From: Desmodesmus armatus
Lineage: Eukaryota > Chlorophyta > Chlorophyceae > Sphaeropleales > Scenedesmaceae
Assembly (NCBI GenBank): GCA_007449985.2
Contig: VIIQ02000336.1
Span: 1 to 64,000, forward strand
Direction of reading: 5' to 3'
DNA: 64,000 bases
In this document: one piece after another, positions 52,098 to 64,000 of the stretch
How positions within the stretch are numbered: the stretch's first letter is position 1
How the letters are laid out: each line of letters starts with the position of its first letter
Notes under the pieces: model-generated
Databases searched by the model: none
What the model was told of the DNA's origin: nothing
Seen by the model: only the letters and a program-made list of their open reading frames with translations
Position numbers and translations under genes: made by a program

Positions 52098-55000
52098 ATG
52101 GGCCCAAAGGCACTTGCAGCGGGGAAACGTTCCAACACAGGCAGCAACAGCAAGGGCCCACCTGGTCCTGCCAAGGCGCATGTGCTGATCGCAGCCCTCA
52201 GCCTGCCTCCTGGCGTCCCAGGCGAAGTCAAGGGTGAGGTGGTGGTTTGCGTGGATGCCCTGCATTGGAAGTACAGGCAGCCTCCCTCTCAGGTCCAGCT
52301 GCGCATCTGCTGGTGGGGGGCACCAGAGGGGGCGGATGCGGTGGTGCCCTTCCACGCCAGCAGGGGCGCAGGAGCAGCATTCCCCATCACCTCGGGCCCC
52401 CGCTTCCTCGTCCGCTACCTGCGTGACATGGGGACGTTGTCAGTGGGCGTCGAGGAGTGCCCCAGCTCCCGTGTCATCGGCACAGCTAGCCTTGACACCA
52501 GCCAGGTGGATGTCTCCCGGCCCCTGGAGGTGTCAGTGCCCTGCCTGGGCGCCAACAAGCAGGTGCTGGCCACCGCAGACGTCAGTTTGCGCATACGCTA
52601 CAGCCAGCTGCTGTCCTCGTTTGAGATGGCAGAACACCTGGCCAGTGCTGATAAGGCCCTGCCGCTGTACCCACTGGCCTCAGTGCCCAACAGCAGGCAA
52701 CAGCCAACAGCAGCTGAAGCAGCTGCGGTCAGGGCAGCCGCTGCTGCAGCAGCAGCCACCACCACCGTAGTCACAGGTGCCGTACCATCAACGGTCAGGC
52801 TTGCAGACATGGCTCCAGCTGCAGCCGTAAGCAGGTAAGAGCTCTTGGTGTTTCATGTTGCACACGATTGCTTCACCAGCTGGTGGTGTTCGTGCCCCCT
52901 GACCACAGGCCGTGATACTGCGGCTGCGAGGGAACAGTTGGTCATGTCCAGCACGGCACATGTCACATCTGAAACCTGTGTTTGCACCATGCTGCAAGGG
53001 GCTGCTCCATAGTTGACCGCTAAATGTGTTGCGTGCTTACCTGTCCTCTGCAGGCATGCTCCTGCAGGAAAGACTGAACAGCAGCAGCAGCAGCTACAGC
53101 CGTTGACAGCAGGCTCAGCAGAGAAGCAGCAGGGCAGCCTGGATCCTGCAGAATCTGCCGACCCAGAACAACAGCAGCGATCAACAGCGCCCTGCAACAC
53201 ACTAGCAGCAACAGCATCAGCAGATGGACTGATTGTTGCAGGCGCCGCTGGCACGGCGGCTGGGCGGCAGCAGGAACAGCAACAGCAGCAGCTGCATGGT
53301 GACCCACTGCTGGAGGTCATCAGGAAAGCAGAGCAGCTGAAGCAGTCGCTGGATCAAGCTGCCAAGGCAGGCATCATGCTGGGCCTGCGGCCCTGCATGC
53401 AGCATCAACAGCCCGGGGCGCAGCTGTCTCCGGCCGTACCATTACTGCAGTCACAGCCACAGCAGCGGCAGCAGGCGTGCTCCCCTCTGGCAGGTGCATG
53501 GTCCCCTAGCCTCTTGGGTAGAGCCCGTGCACTACCCACGGCTGCATTTGCTGGTGTGGCGCACCCTCTGCTACTGGGGCCTGCTGCACCTGCACCCCCT
53601 CCCGCAGCCGCGCTCCCAGGGCCCTCAGGCAGCAGGGGCTACAGCCACAGCCTGTTGACGGCAGGGGAGTTGCTGGCAGCTCTGGCCCCTGCGCTGCCTG
53701 CAGGTCACTCTGCTGCTGCACCAGGCGACCAGCTGCATGACCAACATGCGGGCAGCCTTGGCAGGCACTCGACACGTGAGCACCGCCATCGTCGAAATGC
53801 AGCCTTGGCTGTAGCAGCTGCAGGAAGCAGCAGCGATGACGAATGCTCAAGCAGTACGAGCACCCGCACTGCCAGCAGCAGAGGCAGTGGGGGTAGCAGC
53901 CGTCGCCGTCGCCGGCGCAGCAGCAGCGGCAGCAGTAGCAGTGGCAGAAGCCACCACTCCAGCTTGTTGGCTGAGCTTGATGGCTTGGAGGAGTTGGAGG
54001 ACCTCTTGCTACAGGAATTGCTGAGCATCAGAGCACCGGCCGCCCCTGCCAGGCGCAAGGCAGCTGGAAAGAAGGCCAGTCCCCACAAAGGCAAAGCAGC
54101 TCCCGCCCAACAGCACCAGCAGCAGGACCAGCAGCAGCATGGGGACCAGCAGCCTGGCAAGCAGCTGACAGCTGCTGCAGGAGAGCATGAGCTCCTTGGG
54201 GCAGCCGTCGCAGCTGCTGCTGGCCAGGAGCAGGTGCATGGGCAGGAGGGCACTGAGCAGCAAGGGCAGTCGCTGCAGAAGGGCACTGCTGCTGGTGCCA
54301 GCCTGCATGTCGATCTGGTGTCGCTGCACGGCTTGCCTGCTGTGCCCCCCACACTCACAGCCGTTGTAAAGTGCGCAGGCCAGCAGCAAACCCTGGACAT
54401 CACAGCACTGGTGCAGCAGCTCAGCACACCGCAAGGTCAGCAGCAGGCAGGTGGGGCTGCTGCAGGTGGTGTCATCAGCAGCTGTGGCCAGCACAGCTGC
54501 AGCACCACGCTGGCAGTGCCTGCTGGCCTGTTGCAGCCGCTGCTGGCTGGGCAGCGTCCCTGCCTGGTGATGGAGCTGTGGGCGGGAGAGCCAGCTGCTT
54601 CACAGGTAAGAGCACTGAGCGTAAACGGCATGAGGTGGCCCGCCGGTTCCTCATGGGTGTAGAAGCTGCTGTTGCCTGACCCAGTCGCACCCACAAGCGC
54701 TGGGCGAGGGCATGGGGCTTTTTGAGGGTGACACGATCCAGCCTGGAAAGTTCTTGTGTGTTGCATGATGCTGAGTTTGACTTCGACTTGTTGTGTTGCT
54801 GTGGTCCTCACCACAGGCGAAAGCTGCAGCAGCAGTGGCGGCCAGCAGCCGTCTGCTGGGCATCGTGCGCGTGCCTCTCCAGGTGCCCTCACAGCAGCAG
54901 CAGCCGCAGCAGCAGGCACACGCAGCTCACATGCAGTACCTTACGGGTGGCGCCTACCCAGTGTATGACATCCTGCAGGGGCAGGCAGTGGGCACACTGG

Positions 55001-58000
55001 AGCTCAGCCTGCACCTGCTGAACCCAGCAGAGCCAGGGGAAACAGCAGCAGTAGAAGCCACTGCAACAGCAGTGGCTGGTGCAACAGCAAGGGCGGCAGC
55101 ACCGGGTGATGCGACAGCAGGGGCGGCAGCATCTGACGCATCAGGCGCTGTAGCGGCAGAAGGGCTGGCGGCAACGGTCGGTGTTGTGGGAGTGCGGCAC
55201 GTCATTGATGTCACACTTGTCAGTGCCAGTGGGCTGCCAAATGCAGCCGACCTGGCGGCGGCGCAGCAGCCGGTGCCTGACAAGCGCTTCATCAAGTACA
55301 GCTTCCCAGGTAGGTATGTCTTTGGCCTGCATTGTTCATGGTCAAGGACACGACCTGAAAGTGTTGACTTTGCTGCAGGCACACTGTTGCCAACCTTGAT
55401 GAGGGGTGCAGTTCACCACCGACTAGTCTTCAGTGTCCGTGTCAGAAATGTGCTGACGGTGCAGGAGAGTGGGAGTACCGCACTGAGCTGTGCTGTGCTG
55501 TACTGTGGTGCATCAGCACAGCCATGACAGCCCCTGTTTGCCTGTCGTAATGCTGCTGCCTGCTTGTGGAGTGCAGGCGACGAGCCCCTGTTCACGCAGG
55601 AGGTGGAGTGCATCTCCCAGCCTGTCGTTGCTGCTCATGCTCGCCACACGGTGCTGCTGCAGCCAGGCGAGAGCGTGGCGGAATGCTTTGCTGGCGAGCC
55701 AGGCACCCCTGAGGAGCTGCTGTTTGAGGTGAGCCTGCCCCACACAGAGGAAATGGGTGTCATCATCATTTCACACGTTGTCCAGCAGGGTCATTGCGAA
55801 AAGCATGTATAGGTGATTGTTGCATGCGTTTTCGGGTGTGACTGCAAGCCTGTTGTTCCTGACATGTTGCGCCGTTAGCGGCGCTGTTTCCCTCCGGCAT
55901 CACTGCACACGGTGCCTTTGTCACCAATTGATGACATTTTCTCAGCTATTCAGACAGCAGCAACAATGTCTGTGCTGTGCTGCACTGTGCTGTGCTGTGC
56001 TGTGCTGTGCTGTACCTCCCCTCCCTTCAGGTGTATGACAAGTGGTCAGATGACTCCGACAGCCTGGCTGCCGCTGGTAGCTTGCCCTTGCAGCAGGTGA
56101 GCAGCGTGTGGCTGCGCTTGTGAGTTCTGCAGGAGCATTGACGTCACCCAAGAGTTCGTGCCTAGTTCGCGTCTGCTGACAACGGTCAACACTGCAGCAC
56201 CAGCATCAGCACCAGCACCAGCACCATTTCGTCGCACTGGTCTTGAGTGGTGCATGACACTGCAAACTTCACTTGCCTGCCCCCACGCCTCTCTGCCTGC
56301 TTGTCTCTTTGCCTGCATGTGCAGGTGCTGAGCCTCTGTCAGGCGAGCAGCAGCACAGCAGCTGACGACACTCCCAGCACCACCACATTCCTGGTGCCCT
56401 TGTACCCTGAGGTGACAGCGGCACAGCCAGCAGCCCGGTCTGTGATGCTGCAGGTTTCAGTGTCTTACAGCTGCAGCCCGTGCTGGGCACTTGAGGGGCC
56501 TGAAGATGGGCTGCAAGCAGGTGGGCCTGAAGACAGCAGAGAGCCTGGGCCTGGCCGTCTGCAGCAGCAGCTACCTGAGGGGGACCCGCCTCAGCACCAG
56601 GATCAGGGGCAGGATCAGGGTCAGCTTGAGGTGGAGCAGCAGCTGCCCCATGGTGGTCGCGCCTCAGATCCTACGCCTGCTGACCCCCGGAAAACCCCCT
56701 TGCCGCCCTCAGGCCCTGGGGTTAACAGCAGCAGCCAGCAGTACCCTCCTATCACACATGACCATGAGGCAGCTGGGCAGCCACAGGACACCCATGCAGG
56801 GCCCCTTGACAGGACTGCTGTCCGGGTTGGGTGTGAGGCAGATGTGCCTGGTGCGGTTGCACCCGCAGCAGGGGCTGGCAGCATGACGCCCGCAGCAGCA
56901 GCAGCTGACCCGTTCCTCCTATGGCGGCAGAGCTGTGTGTGAAGGTCATACGGGCATGCGGCTTGCAGGTGAGGCTGCACACAGCCAGCAACGCCCTGTC
57001 TATGTGACGGACGGGCTGCTGCTGCCCCTGGGCGCAGGGCACGCTGCTGCCTACATTGGCAACTTGTGTTTGACAAACAAGCTGTACTTATTATTGCATT
57101 TATTGCAGACTCTGCTGCAAGCTTGTGGGTCTTAAAACCTTTTTGAGCATTTGGCACTGCGGTTGCTGCAAGATTGCAGTCTGTCTGTTGCTGCTGGATC
57201 CTTGTCATTCCTCATGATGCAGCAGTTGGGTTGTGCTAGGCTGTGCCAATGCGGCCTCTCACCATGCATGTGCCTGTGTACACTTATGTGTTGCACGCAG
57301 GCAGCTGTGAAGGAGGCTGAGGGCTGGCTGGGCAATGCCTCAGGGCTGCTGGGACGTGCGCGGCAGCTAGGCCCACACCCCTACGTCACAGTGGCCCTAC
57401 TGCCAGGGTCCAGCACAGTGCCTGCAGTTAGGACACCTTTCCAGGTGAGTAGCAGGCAACACACACGTGCGAGGTGGCGATTGCGTGCTGCATGCTACCC
57501 ATGCACGCTTTATGCCAACACACACAGGTTTGTGCAGAAGCTTGGAGCTGAAGCTGCTGTGTTCTGCTGCACACTCTTTGTGCAGCAGAGCCTTGCTTTG
57601 TGTGTCACCTCGTATGTAGCATCAGCACACCCAATCCACCCTGGCCGTGCTGTGTGCATGGTATGATGTCTGCATCCCTGCAGGCCCAGACCTTCTGCCC
57701 TCAGTTCCATTATCAGCACGTGCTGTCCATCAGGCTCGACCCCAGCACCCTCGCAGCACTGGCCAGCTCAGATGCCTGTGTGGAGCTGTGGCACCACTGC
57801 CCTAGGTCACAGGCAGTGGTGGCAGCACTGTCACGCGGCTTGAGCAGCAGCTACGCCATGGCAGGCCAGCAGCAGGTGTTCCTAGGCAGTGCCACCCTGC
57901 CCCTACAGGGGCTGCTGACCCACCCCCAGGTACCTAGCATACACTAATTGGCCGACAACTGCTTTCGTAGCTTGTTGTTAGGGTTGTGTGCATACAGTAG

Positions 58001-61000
58001 TCATGCCTGCAAGCAGGCTGTTTTGGTTAGGGCCTGTACAAGCAACAGCTGCCTGAGCGGTCGGACAGATGGGTCCCTGAACTCTGAAAGTTCAGCTGAC
58101 AGGAGCACTGCAGGTTCGAGCGTATGCCTGAAACCTACACCACCGGAAGGCACCCAAGCAGCACACAGTGCTGCCACCGGCTGCATTCCTCCAGCTCCAG
58201 GTTGCTTCCTGGAGCTGAGCGTGTTGCACACACTCAACTGCATGCTGGCTGCCTCGTGCAGGGCATATGTCGCTGGGTCGTGCTGCGGTCTCAGCTGGGT
58301 GCCCCAGTTGCAGCCGTGCAGCTGGAGGTGTGCTTCACACACATTGGTGGCACGCCTGTGGACAGCAGCCCAGCTGCGATGCCGCCTCTACTCAGGTAGG
58401 CACCACCCCTCACTGGCTCCTGACCCGGAACTGACATACGAGATACCTGACCGCCTGTCATGCTGCACGCGAACGAGGGGTTGCTGCAGTCAGGTTTGCG
58501 GTCCGTCAAGTGCCGGGCTGGCTAGGCGAAACGGGGGCATCACATGCGCGCACATGTGTGCCGTCAAGACACGCACACATGTGCATCAGTAATATGGAAG
58601 CAGGACAACGGATGCATGAACGGCATGGCAGCAATCCTGCCACCGTGAGAGTGAAGTGAGTCCACGCGCCTTTCACGTCTCCATCCTAACGCAGTGCTGC
58701 TTTGCTGTCATCGTGTATGCGTCTGCATACAGGCACCCCGAGTGGCTGCAGCTGCTGCCGGCTGCTGCGGCGAGCCGGCTGTCAGGCTATGCAGCGTTGC
58801 CGCCGCCTGGGTTCACGGGCCAGTGGGTGCGGCTGAGCGTGCACGTTGAGGAGCTGCTGCTGTCGGGGGGTGATGATGCGGCATTGGAGCGACCTAAGAT
58901 CGCAAGCTACCTCGCCACATTCAGGCTGCCAGGTGCGCAGCCGGGGGCGGGGGGGGGGGGGGGGGGGTCTGTGTGTGTAGGGGGGTCTGTCACAAGTTCA
59001 TGCTTTCACCGCTGGGTGGTACTCTGCACACATTTTTTACTGGAGTTGGTCATGCTGCGCGATGTCGACAACAGGATGTGAGCAGGGCAACCAGGCAACG
59101 AGCAGTCTCAGCCTTCGCTTGGAAACACCCTCACTGCTGCGCATGTATGTGTGTGTGGTGGGCAGGGCTGCACAATCACCTGCTTGGACCAATCACCGCG
59201 CTCACCACCCTTTCTATCCCTTCCCACCCCTTCCTATGCCTTCTCACCCCTTCATCTTTTCACCCGTTCCTTCCCCTGCAGGCAGCTCATGCGAGCACTC
59301 CACTCACACAAAGGCCTGCAGCAGTCATGCAGCCACTTCCAACCTCCTGGCGCGCAGCTGGCACGTTGACTGGAAGTTCTGCAGCCACGCCTGGGCTGTA
59401 GCAGATGCCAGGCTGGCTGCAGCACTGCTGGGCTACCCCCTGGCCCTGGCCGTGCACAAGCAGGAGCCCAGCAGGCAGGGGGCCGCTGCTCAAGGGCAGC
59501 AGGGGCTGCTGGTGAAGGGCAGGGGCCAGGTTGCCGGTGGGGTCAAGGGGGCAGAGGGCCCAGCATTGGTGCCGTGCGGCAGTGCTGAAGTGGACTTGTC
59601 ACCGCTGCTGGCGAAGCGGCCCGGCAGCAGCGCACCAGGCTGCAGGTGGGTAGTGATGGGCTGTCGTTCGTCAGGCTGCACTGGCAACAGGCAGCAGTGA
59701 ACAGCATGTGGCAGGATCACACTGTGCTGCATGTTCATGCCTGCAGCCCCCTAGCACCAGGGCCCCCTGGTGCCAGCATGTGTGTGTGGTCATCCAGCTG
59801 ATTGGCGCATCCTTTTGTTGAATTGAGCTGACGCATCCATGTGCATCAGGATCGCTGTGATGCTGGCACAAGCTGAGCTAGTGCGGAATAAGCATCCACA
59901 GCAAATGTGCTTGCAAAGTGCACACACAGCACCCCCCTCCCCCATCCACCTCCCCCCATCCACCCAAGATGTGACATTGCTCCATCCACCCAAGATGTGA
60001 CATTGCGTGTTGCCACCACTCACTGCCTCCCCCCCCCCCCCCCCCACACACACGCCCTCCCTCAGGTGGCTGAGTGGCACGTACCCTGTGATCCACCCGC
60101 TGTCCAAGGCCCTGGGGAACACCCGGCTGCGGCTCAAGGTGATGCTGGAGCTGGAACCGCAGGACAAACCCAGCACGGCCTGGCTGGAGGCCCACCCCCA
60201 CGCACACTGGCAGCCCTCAGGCGCACTGGCAGCCATGACAACCACAGCACCAGCAGCAGCAGCAGCAGCCCAGCCAAGCACAGCTGCAGCACCAGCAGCA
60301 GCGGTGGAGACACCGAGTGCTGCTGAGCACCTGCCAGCCGCCACAACAGGTATGGCGGTGGCAGTACCAGGGGATGTGGTGGACATGCACCAGCAGCAGC
60401 AGCAGCCTGCTGAGCTGGTGGAAGCATCAGGGGATGCCACATGTCCTGCCGAAGCTCAAACAGCAGAGGGAAAGACGGGGCCGCCGCAGCAGCAGCAGCA
60501 GCAGGACTCTGTGAGCCATGCAGCAAGTGCGGGTCTGGACGCCAGCTCTTGCGTTGCTGTTGTCGCTGGGGCCAGCTGCACAGGGGCCAGCAGCGGCAAT
60601 GCGGAGCTTTCCACACTGCAGCTGCCAGCAGTGAGCAGCACTTCGTCTGGGGGTAGGGTGCCTGGAGCAGTGCGACTGCGGGCAGAGGTGGCACATGTCA
60701 CAGCGCCTGCAGGAGCAGCAAGCCCAGGGGCGACGCTTGATGCTGGGGAGGCTGCTGGTGCCACCAGCCCCGTACCTGCAGAGCCCCCAAACCAACTGAT
60801 GCTGCTGCCAGGAGCTGCAGCAACAGCAGTGGCAGAAAGCGCACACGCAGGGCAGCAGCATTCCCAGCAGATGCAGCTGGGGCAAGCGCTGCAAGTGTTT
60901 GATGGACGTGTGAAGCTGTGTGATGTGCGGGTGTGTGTGGAATGTGCCCTCAACCTGGAGCTGCCTGACTTACAGCAGGGTGAGCGGAGGGGGGGGGGGG

Positions 61001-63849
61001 GGGGGCTGTGCAAGAATGACGCGCATGGTGAAGGGGTGCTGTGCATGCTCGTGCGTGGTACCCAAGAAGAAGCCAGGCTCACACCACCCTAAGTCGTGCA
61101 CGGCAAGATGCCTCAGGCACCCTGATATCACAACTGTCGGCAACGCTCCCTGCGTGCTGCTCATGCTCATGCACTCAACCTGCCCCAAGCCCACACATCC
61201 ACACATAAACTGTATGCTGCAGTCGTACGCCAACACCATGGCAAGCTGCGCGCCCCCACCCTGTCCTTTCGTACAAATCTGCTTGCATGTCGGCACATTC
61301 GGTACACACGGTACTACATATTCCACAACGTTCAGTTTGATGCAAATGCTGCAGGGTGGCTACCAGCGCTGTATGTTCGCTACGAATGGCCACTGGGTGG
61401 CGCTGGCGTCACCACCCCTCTGGTGACGGCCACCCGCAGCCCGCTGGCCGGGTGCAGCCAGGCGGTGAAGTGGTTCCACTGCTTGCACCTGCCGCTGGCA
61501 CTGCAGTCCGGCCTTGAGCAGCAGCAGCTGGAGACACAGCTGGTCGGAGCTGCTGCTTCTGCCGCTGTTGGCCCCAGCCCAGCGGCTGTGGTTTTCCAGG
61601 TGAGAGAATGGCTTGGCACCGGCACTGTTTTGAGACCCTTATGATGACCTGCTTATGCTTTTTACATGGACAACACCATCACGGTCCCATTCAAAACGCC
61701 ACATATTGGCTGGGCTTGTGATGTTTTCCAGGTGCAATTTGCAGTCCTGCAATTTGCATGCACTGCATGTTGGTGATTGTTCTGCTAGAGTTGTTCCTTT
61801 CCACTGGCTGGTGCTGCGTCTCTCAGCAAACCTCACAGGCAGTGCTATGGTTGGTGGTGGTGATGAAAGGCCATTGCTGCTGCTGCTGCTGCCGTGGTGC
61901 TGCTGCAGGTGTGGTGCCGCCCTGTGCCTGAGGCGCATGCTGCTGAGCTGCCGCCGCTGTACGCTGGGCTGTCGGCGGTGCCTGCTGAGTCTGATGGCCT
62001 GCTGGGCTGTGCAGTGCTGGACCTGTCGGCTCTGCAGCTGCTGGGGTCGGTGGACGGCTGGTACAACATCACAGACATGCACCAGCAGCTGAGGGGGCAG
62101 ATGAAGGTGGGTGGGCAGGTATCAAGCAGGGCAGGCTGCCCAGCTGAGGCTGTCAACACAGAAGCACACCATTGTGTAGTACAAAACATTATGCCCTAGG
62201 TCTAAGAGCTGTTGCAGGGGGTTGTGGGTCGAGACCAGTGTAATTGGAAGGTATGCAGTGTGCTCCATTTTGCCGACCGGGACATGTCACATACTATGAT
62301 AGTACCTGCACGAGTGCACGAGTAGGGGTGTGTAGACACTGCTCCGGGAGGACATCCAGCCAATGCATCAACCATCCAGTTGCGACTTTCCAAAGTGTCT
62401 GATGCCATCGCCTGGTGCTGAGGTGGCCTGGGGTTGTGATTGCCTGCCGTCGCCTTGCAGATCAGCCTGACTCCCCTGAAGCCCCTGGATGCGCCACCCA
62501 GGCCTCTGCCACACTCACCCAACGGCGTGCAGCAGGTGCTGCCAGCATGGCCGGACGGCGTCTCAACTGCTCCCCTCAGCACGCCTGCGACCACAGCCAT
62601 GCTGCACGCGGGCTTGGCGCAGCTGCAGCAGCAGCTTGATCAATTGCAATACCCAGCCCACCAGCAGCAGCAGCAGCAGCACCATCAAGTGCTCCTGGAG
62701 CCAGAGTGGAGTGAGTCAGCCACCACAGCTATGCTCCAAGGTAGCCTGGAGGACAGTCTGGCGCAGCTGCAGCACCACCTGCAGCACATGGAGCACCAAC
62801 ATCCGGAGGGCTCCTCCAGCGTCAGCGGGCACCACCAGCGATGGAGTTTGGGGGAGTTTGGGGGAGCCCGAGCTGCGGGTATGGATGAGGTGATGCTGCC
62901 TGGCAGCAGCAGCATGCAGGAGTCAGCAGGTGCTGTGCAGGAGCTGTCTGATGCGGCGTTCATGGCCCTGGCAGCAGAGAGCACGGCGGCGGCAGAGGCA
63001 GCAGCGGCGGCGGTTGAGGCGGTTGCGGGAGCAAGCGGCCAGCCTGTGCCGGCGTCTGACAGCTTGCTGGAGGTGCTGAGGTCGAACTTGGAGGTATGCT
63101 GTGCTGGTGGTTGCTACCAGGCGCACACAGCAGCAACGCAGCATTGTTGAACTTGGCAAGGGTGTTGTTGGATGCACCGTTGTGAGCTGTCTGTCGTTTT
63201 CAAACCCAACTGACGCTCAAAAGGGCCATAGTGATAGTCACATGTGACAGGCGGTCCTCAAGTACACGCATCGGTGGCACTGCTGATTGGTGCGAGTTTT
63301 TTGCTGTTGATCTGGCAGGAACTCGACAAGCTTTCGGAAGCTCTGCAGGAGCGCATCAGTCGCACTGAGTTGCCAGACTCGCCAACAGGTAAATTGATGC
63401 GCTTTTTCCAGACAAGCACGCTGGTATGGCTGCAAACAGCAGCAGCAGAGCGCTTTTTCCAGACAAGCACGCTGGTATGGCTGCAAACAGCAGCAGCAGA
63501 ACAGCAGTCACTGAGTGCTGTGTTGCTGTGCTTTTCTGACTGATGTGTGATTTCAACTGCTTGTAGGCCCCAAGAGCTGCATTCTGAAGGCTCTGGACAG
63601 CATGGTGCCGTCAGCGGATGCCCCAGGCAACCAGCAATCAGCAGAGCAGCTCACAAGCACTACTGCTGCAGCTGCCTCAGCTGATCGAGTGCAGTCATTC
63701 AGGCACGTCCGCACCCTGTCGGATGACGAGGAGTACCTCGTTGCGCCAGCAGGCATAACGGAGAGCGAAGCAGACACCGACGAACTCATGGGCAGAGTAG
63801 ATTGGGCACTGGCAGCCAACTCTGACGAGGAACATGATGTACCTCCTGG
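52098..63849 (+). CDS. C2CD3: C2CD3-like multi-C2-domain centriole/basal-body protein (C-terminus beyond window)
   Basis: C2CD3 elongates centrioles and builds distal appendages needed for cilia. Exons: 52098-52834, 53054-54605, 54817-55309, 55379 to about 55440-55490, 55577-55728, 56031-56096, 56325 to about 56880, about 56921-56968, 57301-57444, 57684-57929, 58262-58395, 58733-58932, 59282-59645, 60066-60979, 61355-61599, 61909-62106, 62461-63093, 63319-63388, 63567-63849 and probably more; about 2,380 residues so far, near the vertebrate length. The N-terminus has LRICWWGAPEGADAVVPF and RFLVRYLRDMGTLSVGV, matching the family's N-terminal C2. Later C2-type blocks: VIDVTLVSASGLPNAADL, LFEVYDKWSDDSDSLAAAG, LCVKVIRACGLQAAVKEAEG with HPYVTVALLPG, ALYVRYEWPLGG, and VLDLSALQLLG with GWYNITDMH. 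Linkers are Gln/Ala-rich. A frame break near 56,900 is reported separately. Confidence 0.85.
55975..56013 (+). repeat. TGTGC pentanucleotide microsatellite in a C2CD3-like intron
   Basis: Imperfect then perfect CTGTG/TGTGC units just before the acceptor CTCCCTTCAG at 56030. Unlikely to be coding. Confidence 0.8.
58943..58967 (+). repeat. Poly-G tract in a C2CD3-like intron
   Basis: An almost pure G run eleven bases after the donor at 58933. A similar G run lies at about 60989-61007, again just downstream of a donor (60980). Both can form G-quadruplexes in DNA or pre-mRNA. Confidence 0.85.
63399..63500 (+). repeat. 51-bp tandem duplication in a C2CD3-like intron
   Basis: GCGCTTTTTCCAGACAAGC starts at 63399 and again at 63450; each unit runs to GCTGCAAACAGCAGCAGCAGA. 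Each carries a CTTTTTCCAG that looks like a 3' splice site. Confidence 0.85.
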
Positions 63850-64000
63850 GTGGGTGTGCAGCTGCAATATTGTGTGCTTTCTGCCCAGGAGTTCGAGTCA
63901 AATCCGTTATCCCAGCCGGTTTGTGATCCTGCCCTGCTTAGTCTCTTGACGTGGTGACTGCCCTGCCCCTCATGTCTGCAAGCGCTTGCGTGAGCAACCT

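Overview
The window reads as nuclear DNA of a flagellated, GC-rich chlorophyte green alga, most likely in or near the Chlamydomonadales. The evidence is multi-exon genes with short GT-AG introns, long CAG/Gln and Ala low-complexity stretches, an acetate-transporter-family gene, two genes that look ciliary or centriolar, L1-like LINEs with very Gln-rich proteins, and a Penelope-like element fragment with hammerhead ribozymes. No prokaryotic, plastid or viral gene organisation is visible.

Positions 1-31.6 kb are a dense, nested retroelement cluster. I separate three related LINE families by their 3' ends: A (tail ends near CTCACTCC-polyA), B (ends near TTACCCTGG-polyA or TCACCCTG-polyA) and C (ends near TGATCACTTC-polyA). 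A SINE of about 480 bp has a tRNA-like head with perfect A and B boxes and a LINE-like 3' tail. All four tails share a common core. Many insertions sit in a 147-bp tandem satellite (blocks at 6.8-7.0, 12.85-13.2, 13.7-16.2, 24.8-25.8, 28.6-29.1 and 30.5-31.6 kb). The best-preserved LINE-A (7.0-12.85 kb) carries a reverse transcriptase, a SINE inside its 3' UTR, and a third element inside that SINE, each with target-site duplications. From 17 to 28.6 kb LINE-B copies alternate in orientation and form large inverted repeats. At 25.8-26.65 kb the end of a Penelope-like reverse transcriptase is followed by 220-bp direct repeats with two complete type-I hammerhead ribozymes and one partial one.

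The interval 31.6-36 kb is decayed mobile DNA and gene-poor spacer. From 36 kb the DNA is genic: a four-exon GPR1/FUN34/YaaH acetate transporter (+, 36.07-37.67 kb); an intronless type II membrane glycosyltransferase of fucosyltransferase type (-, 40.87-42.24 kb); a gene of at least 17 exons for a coiled-coil protein with repeated TFxPxI-like motifs, probably ciliary (-, 44.2-51.2 kb); and, head to head with it, a large gene for a C2CD3-like centriole/basal-body protein (+, 52.1 kb to beyond 63.85 kb).

The last two genes are divergent across about 0.9 kb and may be co-expressed in basal-body or cilium biogenesis. The repeat half shows what LINE machinery does in trans and in cis: SINE mobilisation through a shared tail, extreme 5' truncation leaving only poly(A) plus 0-20 nt, and nested build-up on a satellite. 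All exon borders are read by eye from splice consensus and frame continuity.
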